Part shown: positions 7,467 to 13,818 of the stretch, one piece after another | How the letters are laid out: every line of letters begins with the position of its first letter | How positions within the stretch are numbered: position 1 is the first letter of the stretch | Assembly (NCBI GenBank): GCA_946537565.1 | Contig: CAMNFW010000030.1 | Coordinates: 1-13,818, forward strand | Direction: 5' to 3' | Length of the DNA stretch: 13,818 bases | From: an uncultured Ruminococcus sp. | Lineage (GTDB): Bacteria; Bacillota; Clostridia; Oscillospirales; Ruminococcaceae | Made by a program: the position numbers and the translations under genes | Notes under the pieces: model-generated | The model's input: the letters and a program-made list of their open reading frames with translations, nothing else | What the model was told of the DNA's origin: nothing | Databases searched by the model: none

Positions 7467-9038
7467 TTAAACCGGATAATTTTCCTTAAGATATTCAATT
7501 AGCATCTCCGGAATGTACTGATAATGATGAGAATCATAAAGCTTATATGTCATATCTGCTTTTTTAGCCTCAAGCCTTTTCCTCAGCTTTTCCAGACCCT
7601 CAAGCGTTGTATCGTGACCGTTATAATTGTCAGCATAATCCGGGTCTTCCTGATCTCCTCCGCAGAGGAAAACTTTTTTATCCAGCTTATCATTCCGGTC
7701 GAAATAGCCGTAATCGTTCATCACCTCGTCTGAGCTGATATTAAAATGTTCGTTATAGTTGTAAAGTCCCCAGAGAGCAGGGCTGCCGATGATGTAACTG
7801 CCAAAAGGCTGATTTTCATACAGATCAGATTTAAACAAAGCATTATGCGAAAAAACTCCACCGTCTGAGTGACCATAGAGTGCAGAGCTTTCACAGTCAA
7901 TATTATAGCTTTCACAAAGATACGGCATAAGATTGTCGGTGATGAAATCCAACAGTTTATCACGGTTCGCCACAAAATCATAGTAGCGCAGACTTCCATC
8001 AGGATCAGTGATATTATAGCTGTAATAAAGGCTGACAAGAATAACAGGCGCAGCCTCACCATTCTCCATGACCTTTCTCAGCTCCGGACAGTTGCCGAAC
8101 CTCCAGATGCCGTCTGTCAGGAAAAATACAGGGTATGTTTTGTCCTTGTCATAATCCGGCGGAAGTGTAACGTGGACAACAAACTCCTCATCAAGCTCTT
8201 CATCGTAAATGCTTATCTCGTCAACGCTGTCCTTTATTGCTTCCACAGCCTCACGGTCAAATTCCCAGGTATCTCTGTAGTCTCCGGACTCATCATACCC
8301 AAAATACAGCGAACGGTCCTGCACATCGACCGTACCCTCCGGCAGAATCTCATAATCGCCTGTTTTCAGAGCTTCATTGGCGAGCTGCACATGAAGGATA
8401 TCCAGTTCGATCTCCTCATCAGAATAGCCGATCCCGGCATCCTCTTTTCTGATCCAGTCAAGATACACCTCGAATGATTCAAAAGACAGTTCCTCGCTTT
8501 CGATCTCGCCATCCTCACTCATCGTCGTTAAGATGAATTCAATCTGTCCGCCGTCATAATCAGGATCAGAGTACGGGATATGGTGAGACACGATATATCC
8601 GTCTACAAGAATATAATCAGGATAAGGAATGCCGCCGTTCTCGCCTTTTTCCACTGCGTCCTCGATATAGTCCAAAGCCTCTTCGTATTCCTCATCGGTC
8701 ATCTGGTCACGATAGCTCTCGATACTCTCACGCAGCTCGTCAATGCTTGGCGTGTGGAACTCAACACTGACGGTATGCTCAGTCTGTTCTGGTTCTGCTT
8801 CTGTTGTCGATTCTTCCGGCTCGTCAAGGAGTGTAAGAGCGTGTTTATCGACTTTTGAAAGCTCAGCCTCTGTCATTTTATTGACAAGCTTTGAAGGTTC
8901 TTTTATTTCCGGTTCAGTTACATTTTCAGCCTGAACGGTCTCAGAAACAGAATTTTCAGGCTGACTTTTCTTGTTTCCGCAGGAACAGACATATGCTGAT
9001 ATAGTCAGTGCAAATAATAAAACCAACAGTCTTTTCAT
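7467..9038 (-). CDS. Lipoprotein with C-terminal esterase D/Fes-type alpha/beta hydrolase domain
   Basis: The 523-residue product starts with a lipoprotein signal (hydrophobic residues 4-17, lipobox VCSC with Cys20), so it should be anchored outside the membrane. Residues 21-280 are strongly acidic, match no family I recognise, and include a disordered Glu/Pro-rich stretch (25-95). From about 285 the sequence follows the putative-esterase fold: VTLPPDYDKDKTYPVFFLTDG, then nucleophile elbow GHSDGG with Ser391. Asp462 in GGDQEDPDY and His504 or His505 in YDSHHYQY are the likely acid and base. Relatives act on feruloyl, siderophore or acyl esters; the substrate here is unknown. The ATG overlaps the ATPase stop by 4 bp (ATGA), with GGAG 8 nt upstream. 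It sits where a helicase might be expected after such an ATPase. Confidence 0.8.
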   Translation of the reverse strand: MKRLLVLLFALTISAYVCSCGNKKSQPENSVSETVQAENVTEPEIKEPSKLVNKMTEAELSKVDKHALTLLDEPEESTTEAEPEQTEHTVSVEFHTPSIDELRESIESYRDQMTDEEYEEALDYIEDAVEKGENGGIPYPDYILVDGYIVSHHIPYSDPDYDGGQIEFILTTMSEDGEIESEELSFESFEVYLDWIRKEDAGIGYSDEEIELDILHVQLANEALKTGDYEILPEGTVDVQDRSLYFGYDESGDYRDTWEFDREAVEAIKDSVDEISIYDEELDEEFVVHVTLPPDYDKDKTYPVFFLTDGIWRFGNCPELRKVMENGEAAPVILVSLYYSYNITDPDGSLRYYDFVANRDKLLDFITDNLMPYLCESYNIDCESSALYGHSDGGVFSHNALFKSDLYENQPFGSYIIGSPALWGLYNYNEHFNISSDEVMNDYGYFDRNDKLDKKVFLCGGDQEDPDYADNYNGHDTTLEGLEKLRKRLEAKKADMTYKLYDSHHYQYIPEMLIEYLKENYPV

Positions 9039-10351
9039 ATTTCAAACTCCGCAAAATCTTCATCTTCATCTGAACTGCCCTCATCCGCTCCTGAAAGAGT
9101 CATGCTGTCCGATGCGATAAACTGGCTTATATCAATATCCTTGTTCTGGCAGACAATATCCAGCAGCTCTATGAAATCTCTTATAACTTCACGGGGAGTA
9201 ATATGGATGTCTGAGCCTATTCGTCCGAATTCCAGCTGAATGAAACTGATCATATCCTCCTGGGTTATCCTCTGCTCATAGCCAAACAGCTGAGCGTGGA
9301 TATCCGCCAGCTTTTCGGTAAGCACCAGCATTTCCTCATAAGTAAGCGGAGTAAGATGTATGACCGGTGCCAGCATATCCTTCACGCCCTCCCGTCCGAA
9401 TCTTCCCTCAGCAAGCCGTGAACGCAGCGCCTCATAGCTGTACACACCTCGTCTTGTGTCCTCGATGCACTGAGGTGTACCGCCCATGATTATGCCGATA
9501 TACCTGGCTTTTCCCTGCAAAGTATCGTTATACATCGTGAGGATTTTTTCGTAATTATACTGACGGGTGACACTGTTAGGTATCTTGTAAATATTCACCA
9601 GCTCGTCAATAAGAACCAGCAATCCGCTGTAGCCGGCTTTTTTCAGGAACATGGCAAAGAGCTTGATATACTCATACCAGTCATCGTCTGTGATGATTAT
9701 ATTAACTCCCAGCTCTGACTTAGCCTCAGTCTTGTTGATATATTCTCCTCTGAACCACTTTATGACCTTAGCCTTTTCGCTGTCATTATCCTCAGCGCAG
9801 GCGTGGTAATAAATAGTCAGCAGCCTTGCAAAATCAAAGCCGTGAACCATTTCGCTGAGGGAATTTATGACCTCATATATCCGCTTCTCCACTGCCTTGC
9901 CAAACTCCGGAGATTCTGTATCATATCCGGTTTCCGCAGCAGTTTCAGACTGAACGCTGCTTATCCACCTGTCAAGGATAAGGCTCAGCGCACCGCCGTC
10001 AGGACGGGTCTTTGTGGACATATTCCGTATAAGCTCCTTATAGGTTGCAAGCCCCTGACCTTTAGTTCCATGCAGTCTTCGTTCCGGAGAAAGATCCGCA
10101 TCAACGACCACAAAGTTCCTGTCCATGACGTGACTGCGGATAGTTTGCAGAAGAAAACTTTTACCGCTGCCGTACTTTCCGCATATGAAACGGAAAGAAG
10201 CTCCGCCGTCTGATATTATATCCACATCATGAAGCAGCGCATCTATCTCAGCTTCTCTGCCGACTGTTATGTAAGGCAGACCTGTTCTCGGCACAACTCC
10301 GCCCTTAAGGGAATTTATTACAGCAGAGGCTATTCTCTTAGGTATTTTCAT
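9035..10351 (-). CDS. BrxD/DUF2791-type P-loop ATPase
   Basis: The 438-residue protein has Walker A GKYGSGKS (58-65) and Walker B LLVLIDE (244-250, Asp249-Glu250). The N-terminal pattern, a helix, then INSLKGGVVPRTGLPYITVG (12-31) and the FRFICGKYGSGKSF strand-loop, matches my knowledge of the BREX ATP-binding protein BrxD and its DUF2791 relatives. IGIIMGGTP (285-293) is in a sensor-like position, and Arg310 and Arg312 are candidate arginine fingers. The C-terminus (422-438) is highly acidic. The protein is cytoplasmic and probably oligomeric on nucleic acid, by analogy with AAA-type members. It overlaps the upstream TerB-type gene by 4 bp (ATGA), and AGGAG lies before the start. No other BREX gene is visible, so a BREX label would be misleading. 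Confidence 0.82.
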   Translation of the reverse strand: MKIPKRIASAVINSLKGGVVPRTGLPYITVGREAEIDALLHDVDIISDGGASFRFICGKYGSGKSFLLQTIRSHVMDRNFVVVDADLSPERRLHGTKGQGLATYKELIRNMSTKTRPDGGALSLILDRWISSVQSETAAETGYDTESPEFGKAVEKRIYEVINSLSEMVHGFDFARLLTIYYHACAEDNDSEKAKVIKWFRGEYINKTEAKSELGVNIIITDDDWYEYIKLFAMFLKKAGYSGLLVLIDELVNIYKIPNSVTRQYNYEKILTMYNDTLQGKARYIGIIMGGTPQCIEDTRRGVYSYEALRSRLAEGRFGREGVKDMLAPVIHLTPLTYEEMLVLTEKLADIHAQLFGYEQRITQEDMISFIQLEFGRIGSDIHITPREVIRDFIELLDIVCQNKDIDISQFIASDSMTLSGADEGSSDEDEDFAEFEI

Positions 10352-11859
10352 GTTCCTGCTCCTTTCAGCATTTCATTCAGCTCATCTATATAGTCCCCGA
10401 TAAGCTCCGGGTCATCTCCGTTGAAAGCAATGACCGTATCGCCGAAGATATCAAACAGCTTCTCATTTATCGAATCAGCCAGTATTGAAGGCAATATTCC
10501 GGCATTTTTAGCAGCACAGCGGCTGTCCTCACCGTTGAGAAGTGAACGCAGGAACATCAGCTCATTCCTGTCAAGGGGTGTGCTATTTTCAGGCTCAGGC
10601 AATTGCTCAGCCTGTTCCTGCACGGGTTCCTCCTGCTGATATATCTCCGCCAGCTCCTCTTCGTCAACGATCAGCTTATCTCTTGTAATATCAGATGAAC
10701 GGCGGATACCTGACAGCAGCGAAACATCTATCTCGATTTTTTTCACCTTTTCCTTTTCTTTTTCCTGTCGGATCGTTTCCAGCACGGATCTGATAATTTC
10801 AAGCTGAACTTTAGCAATTTCGCCGACTTTAAGCTTATATTTATAATTATAATTCTTACGCATAGCTCCGTCCAGAGCCTTCATAAAAGCGCCCAGCTTT
10901 ATACTGCGTCCACGGTTTTCCTGAAATTTACAGCAGAACCATTGTCCGTTCCTTCGTTCATATTCATTTATCTCATTAATTATATATTTTCTGTCGCAGT
11001 CTGTTTTTCTGTTATAAAATATAGCAGAATCAAAAAGCACCACCTGCGATTCACGAGGTTTGCCAAACCAATTGACAAACAGACTGTTTTTTCTTTTTGA
11101 ACGGTAGATCTCTGCCAGCATTCTCCAGCACCGGCAGGCAGCTTCTCTGAAATCCTCAGGATATTGCATATAAAAACCCGACTCTTCAATTGCATATGAA
11201 GATAGTCTTACCAAAGCTGGAAACAGTTCATTATCCGCCTTATCTTCCCAATGCAGAAGCGTGATCAGGGCACTGTCATTGTCATTTTCTTCACTTTCAG
11301 CCATTTCCGCCGGCAGCTCATTATATACAGCATAATGGAGCATCCATTTGCCAAGATATTTTTTCACTCCCGGAAACCGGGTGCCATAGTGGTCCGAGAG
11401 ATTTTTAAGCATAAAAATTCCGTCCTCCGGCTTTTTAACTCCAATGCCGTTTATTATTTCATACGCCAGAAGATACACATAGGGCAGCGGTGTATCCGGA
11501 AACTGCCCACGGCGAACCTTGCTGCGCCATGAAAAAAAACCACGGAGCTGTTCAATGGTAAAGTCCCTGTATGCCGGATAATACCTTACAAAATCTTCAT
11601 TGTACTCATAAACGTCCTCAAAGTCCTCCATAAACTTCCCCTGCTTATAAAACAGCCAGGCTGAGGTTTTCCAGTAAGCCTCCGGAGTGTAAGCCATAGC
11701 CTTCATTGCTTTGATTTTTTCAGGAGTTTTCGGTTTTTTCAGCTGTGAGGCTGTTTTGAGTATCGGCTCGTCTGAATAGACCTTATCCCTGAAAGCACGG
11801 CTTTTCAGCAGCTTTTCGTCATTTAGTATAGATTCAAGAATATCCTTTGCATCAGACAT
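10348..11859 (-). CDS. TerB_N / TerB_C domain protein
   Basis: The 503-residue protein appears to contain a TerB_N domain (about 60-270). It is recognised from the segment YYPAYRDF-TIEQLRGFFSWRSKVRRGQF followed by PYVYLLAYEIINGIG (93-140) and conserved aromatics in WLFYKQGKFMEDFEDVYEYN. A charged helical middle (340-375) leads to a TerB_C-like C-terminus (about 375-500), ending in LMFLRSLLNGED, INEKLFDIFGD and DYIDELNEML. I see no TerB core domain between them. Such proteins were described by comparative genomics as partners of P-loop ATPases and helicases in predicted Ter-dependent DNA-processing systems. The ATG at 11859-11857 has AAGGAGG (11867-11873) at 7 nt, the best ribosome site of the operon. 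The next gene starts inside its stop codon. The protein is soluble, with no signal peptide. Confidence 0.75.
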   Translation of the reverse strand: MSDAKDILESILNDEKLLKSRAFRDKVYSDEPILKTASQLKKPKTPEKIKAMKAMAYTPEAYWKTSAWLFYKQGKFMEDFEDVYEYNEDFVRYYPAYRDFTIEQLRGFFSWRSKVRRGQFPDTPLPYVYLLAYEIINGIGVKKPEDGIFMLKNLSDHYGTRFPGVKKYLGKWMLHYAVYNELPAEMAESEENDNDSALITLLHWEDKADNELFPALVRLSSYAIEESGFYMQYPEDFREAACRCWRMLAEIYRSKRKNSLFVNWFGKPRESQVVLFDSAIFYNRKTDCDRKYIINEINEYERRNGQWFCCKFQENRGRSIKLGAFMKALDGAMRKNYNYKYKLKVGEIAKVQLEIIRSVLETIRQEKEKEKVKKIEIDVSLLSGIRRSSDITRDKLIVDEEELAEIYQQEEPVQEQAEQLPEPENSTPLDRNELMFLRSLLNGEDSRCAAKNAGILPSILADSINEKLFDIFGDTVIAFNGDDPELIGDYIDELNEMLKGAGT

Positions 11860-12019
11860 TTTTCAGCCTCCTTGCTTCACTGACGTTTTCGTTTTCCGCA
11901 TAATTGCATAATATGATCCTGCCGCAAAAAATAGTAGCCGTAACTTTTAAGCCTTCCATGATATATAGGGTGCGTTGACACTAAGCCTAAATCAGCGGAT
12001 CAGAATGCTATTTTTTATA
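11860..12019. other. Intergenic gap ahead of the TerB_N gene
   Basis: This 160-bp gap separates the 330-residue gene from the TerB-type gene. No clear sigma-A promoter was found: the nearest -10-like TATATAT (11961-11967) has no good -35 partner at 16-18 bp, and TTGCGG near 11921-11926 has no convincing -10. It does contain an inverted repeat (11926-12016). Read-through from the strong promoter at 13070-13098 is therefore the simplest way to express the operon. Confidence 0.5.
11926..12016. repeat. 9-bp inverted repeat bounding a 91-bp segment
   Basis: AAAAAATAG (11926-11934) and CTATTTTTT (12008-12016) are perfect complements enclosing 73 bp. On the minus-strand RNA the distal arm ends in U6, so it could fold as a long-loop terminator. 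Alternatively it is the end pair of a small decayed insertion. No target duplication is evident. Confidence 0.35.
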
Positions 12020-13012
12020 TTATCTCTTAAAACGTTCTGATTCCTTTCTGATAGCTGCCAATTTCTTTTCGCCCGTTTTCCGGAGTATCTTTGCCAATGT
12101 TTTATCTCCCATTTTCTCTGCGCTTTCCGCCAGAGGAGCATAGCCTATGGGAGCTATCCTGTCAAATTCAGACGTTATCATTGGAAGTATAAATCTCCAG
12201 ACATCATCTTTCCGGCTTATATCGTCTCTTATCAGCCGTGAACCCACCTCATAGGCTGTTCTGTGATGTGTACTGAAAATATCGCTGTGTTTAAGAAAAA
12301 TATCCGCAGCCTTGTCAGCTTCACCCTTGTCCGCCAGCATCAGGACATACTCTTCAACTGCTGTCAGCAGGGCGTATTCATTCTCCTGCGGCTGAGAAAT
12401 ATAATACTCATACAATCCAGCGGCAGCAAGCTCCCTGTCGCTCATTCTTTTTGTATCGTACATAGCATAAGACCTGAGCCTTTTAAGCTCCTCAAAACCC
12501 ATAGGCTGAGCTTTGAATATATCAACAAATTTGCAGGCATAGTCAGTCTTTCCCATTTTTCCGGCAGCGTCGATACACTCATCAAGTGTAAAATCCTCAA
12601 GCGCCGGAAAATAGTCTGCATAAAGATCTTTATCATAACCGCAGAAGCAGTCGAAATTTGCGTTTTTGGCACGTTTAAAAAGGCTGTCGTCGTCAGGTGA
12701 AGCATATTTTTGAAGCATGGCTGAAAGCAGCTCAATATTTACTCCAATGCCCTGAAAGGACTCATTCTCACGGGAAATGACTTCACTTACAAAAAGCTCT
12801 CTCACAGCATCTTCAATGCTCTCCGGTTCAAATTCTCCATACATCAGACCGTAGCAGAGCCTTGTCCTGTTGGTATAGTTGCTGTCGGTATTACCGTATT
12901 TTTCATCCTTTTCCAGACAATAAAGATAATCCTGTTTGTCACCGGACAGATAACGCTCAGCATCATTCCTGCACTCGGCTATCATCTGTTTCAACAGTTC
13001 CATATACTCCAT
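12020..13012 (-). CDS. Uncharacterised 330-residue helical protein
   Basis: I do not recognise the family. The 330 residues are soluble and mostly helical, with no signal peptide or membrane segment. Repeated helix pairs rich in Ala, Leu and Tyr (about 150-330, such as DRELAAAGLYEYYIS and ADKGEADKAADIFLKHSD) suggest a TPR-like or other helical-repeat scaffold. Cysteines near 119-124 (NFDCFCGY) are too few for a defined metal site. I chose ATG 13012 rather than the longer frame because AAGGAGG (13022-13028) lies 9 nt upstream and the predicted transcript starts only about 50 nt before it. It is expressed from a perfect-consensus promoter and is followed in the same direction by the TerB_N/ATPase operon, so it may be part of that unit or an independent neighbour. 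Confidence 0.8.
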   Translation of the reverse strand: MEYMELLKQMIAECRNDAERYLSGDKQDYLYCLEKDEKYGNTDSNYTNRTRLCYGLMYGEFEPESIEDAVRELFVSEVISRENESFQGIGVNIELLSAMLQKYASPDDDSLFKRAKNANFDCFCGYDKDLYADYFPALEDFTLDECIDAAGKMGKTDYACKFVDIFKAQPMGFEELKRLRSYAMYDTKRMSDRELAAAGLYEYYISQPQENEYALLTAVEEYVLMLADKGEADKAADIFLKHSDIFSTHHRTAYEVGSRLIRDDISRKDDVWRFILPMITSEFDRIAPIGYAPLAESAEKMGDKTLAKILRKTGEKKLAAIRKESERFKR

Positions 13013-13069
13013 GACCCTTCTCCTCCTTAAACAGCCAGAAACTGAGATCAATATTGAATATTAACTTAT

Positions 13070-13098
13070 ATTATATCATAAAAGCGAAGCCGTGTCAA
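13070..13098 (-). promoter_or_regulatory. Perfect-consensus sigma-A promoter with extended -10
   Basis: On the minus strand, TTGACA (13093-13098), a 17-bp spacer and TATAAT (13070-13075) are preceded by TG at the extended -10 position (TGATATAAT). All twelve hexamer bases match consensus. Transcription should start near 13063. It begins only 12 bp after the stop of the upstream membrane protein gene. Confidence 0.88.
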
Positions 13099-13109
13099 AC
13101 AGGAGCAGA

Positions 13110-13508
13110 TCATATTTCTCTCAGCAGCCAGAATCTGTCCGGGCAGTCCGGTATTATCATAATATCTATCTCTTCTTCCCGGCAAAGCATTTCTGCTTTG
13201 CTTTGAGAGATCCAGCACGAAGAATCAAGAATGCCGTTTATCGTTTTCCCTTCATATTCATATTTCAGCATTATCCCCCAGGAATTTTCCCTGCGGTATA
13301 ACTCCGGCTCACGGGCAATGACTATAACTCCACCATACTTATAATCGCCCCGTCTGCTGCTGCGCTTTATATCAGATGCCACCGCTGCTGTCCCGAAAAT
13401 AAGTGCGATCACAGCAACTATCCCCTTGATCACCACAGCGATCAATATCAGCCATATCATCACTTTCAGTATCCAGCACAAGCTCACGATCATATATAAT
13501 AACGTCAT
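13110..13508 (-). CDS. Small membrane protein with DUF3592-like soluble tail
   Basis: The 132-residue product has a very hydrophobic N-terminal half (3-45), enough for one or two membrane helices. A basic stretch (KRSSRRG, 48-54) follows, then a beta-rich tail (57-132). The tail pattern LKYEYEGKTINGI followed by IDIMIIPDCPDRFWLL resembles the DUF3592 arrangement, in which a short beta domain ends in a strand and a pro-containing loop; this match is tentative. I chose ATG 13508 over ATG 13526 because AAGGGAG (13517-13523) lies 8 nt upstream and the earlier ATG has no good site. It is probably a single-gene transcript from the promoter at 13579-13607. Function unknown. Confidence 0.72.
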   Translation of the reverse strand: MTLLYMIVSLCWILKVMIWLILIAVVIKGIVAVIALIFGTAAVASDIKRSSRRGDYKYGGVIVIAREPELYRRENSWGIMLKYEYEGKTINGILDSSCWISQSKAEMLCREEEIDIMIIPDCPDRFWLLREI

Positions 13509-13578
13509 AATAACAGCTCCCTTCATACTTTCTGATCAGTTTCAGCTCAACAGATCACTATAATCTGATCATATCCAT

Positions 13579-13607
13579 ATTTTACCAATTAAAAGTATGC
13601 TTTACAA
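13579..13607 (-). promoter_or_regulatory. Sigma-A promoter of the small membrane protein gene
   Basis: On the minus strand, TTGTAA (13602-13607), a 17-bp spacer and TAAAAT (13579-13584). The predicted start near 13572 gives a leader of about 63 nt. It lies just downstream of the acetate kinase terminator, as expected for an independent unit. Confidence 0.65.
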
Positions 13608-13643
13608 GCTGTTGTTCGTCACTCAGCAAATGACATCTGTAAC

Positions 13644-13677
13644 AAAAAAATGCCCCGGATTATTTCACCAGGGCATT
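13644..13677 (-). terminator. Rho-independent terminator of the acetate kinase gene
   Basis: On the minus strand, AATGCCC (13671-13677) pairs with GGGCATT (13649-13655), extended by two G-C pairs after one mismatch, and is followed by a U7 tract (13644-13650). It lies 33 bp after the acetate kinase stop. Confidence 0.88.
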
Positions 13678-13710
13678 GATATTGATTTATTCTGTTTTAT
13701 ATGTTATAAT

Positions 13711-13818
13711 TTACTTGGAGATAAGTGCAAGTGTATCTCTTGCAATGAGCAGCTCCTCGTTTGTGGGAACGATCCATACCTCGATCTTTGAATCAGGAGT
13801 TGAGATCTTTGTGAGCTT
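13711..13818 (-). CDS. ackA: Acetate kinase, C-terminal 35 residues (runs off right edge)
   Basis: Only the last 35 codons and a TAA stop (13711-13713) are present. The segment ends [19 protein letters not shown] then [12 protein letters not shown]. The pattern of a terminal strand followed by PTNEELxIARDT is characteristic of acetate kinase, which converts acetyl phosphate and ADP to acetate and ATP in fermentation. Acetate production fits a ruminal or gut anaerobe. Codons are well biased (ATC, AAG), in line with high expression. The active site is outside the window. Confidence 0.87.
   Translation of the reverse strand, partial: KLTKISTPDSKIEVWIVPTNEELLIARDTLALISK

Noticed and set aside
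7869..8477. Open frame of 202 codons on the plus strand
   Set aside because: It lies antisense to the esterase lipoprotein gene, has no ribosome site and shows no recognisable domain. The other long plus-strand frames, such as 5902-6357 and 4502-4951, are rejected for the same reason.
9035..11859. Calling the ATPase and TerB_N pair a BREX system or a tellurite resistance locus
   Set aside because: No other BREX gene is present in the window, and TerB_N/TerB_C domains are named by association only. Neither label is supported by the sequence.
13013..13051. Extended N-terminus for the 330-residue protein
   Set aside because: The AAGGAGG site at 13022-13028 would fall inside the coding region; the ATG at 13012 is properly spaced from it.
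1..13818. CRISPR array, tRNA or rRNA genes, insertion-sequence transposase
   Set aside because: No regularly spaced repeats, no cloverleaf or rRNA-like stretch in the gaps, and no transposase-like frame were seen.

Overview
The window looks like chromosome of a low-to-moderate GC Gram-positive anaerobe of the Ruminococcus / Oscillospiraceae type. Evidence: strong AAGGAGG ribosome sites, sigma-A promoters with 17-bp spacers, a sugar-type substrate-binding lipoprotein, an acetate kinase end, and a large secreted cysteine peptidase carrying a C-terminal type I dockerin, the plug-in module of cellulosome-forming ruminococci. Every gene I accept lies on the minus strand, so transcription runs from high to low coordinates.

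Layout in transcription order. The C-terminus of acetate kinase (13711-13818) ends at a clear intrinsic terminator. A small membrane protein (13110-13508) and an unrecognised 330-residue helical protein (12020-13012) each have their own promoter; that of the 330-residue gene is a perfect consensus. After a 160-bp gap comes a tight run: a TerB_N/TerB_C-type protein (10348-11859), a BrxD/DUF2791-type P-loop ATPase (9035-10351), an esterase-fold lipoprotein (7467-9038), the tRNA methyltransferase TrmN6 (6720-7451) and the rRNA methyltransferase RsmI (5899-6723). Three of the four junctions are 4-bp ATGA overlaps and the fourth is a 15-bp gap, so the five genes are probably co-transcribed. A strong extended -10 promoter then drives a PHP-family phosphoesterase (4875-5711), a YdcF/DUF218 membrane protein (4072-4848) and possibly the dockerin-bearing C1A peptidase (820-4014). 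A 513-bp non-coding stretch follows. It holds an AT-rich part with a weak terminator candidate, a good promoter, and a leader of about 258 nt with many hairpins in front of the sugar-binding lipoprotein that runs off the left edge (1-306).

The most interesting content is the TerB_N/C plus BrxD-like ATPase pair. Families of this type are associated with Ter-dependent DNA-processing systems and with BREX phage defence. Here they stand without a helicase, PglZ, methyltransferase or other BREX gene, and directly precede a secreted-type esterase lipoprotein that overlaps the ATPase gene. The second notable item is the unassigned structured leader of the sugar-binding protein. All functional calls are from reading the sequence; no database search was run.
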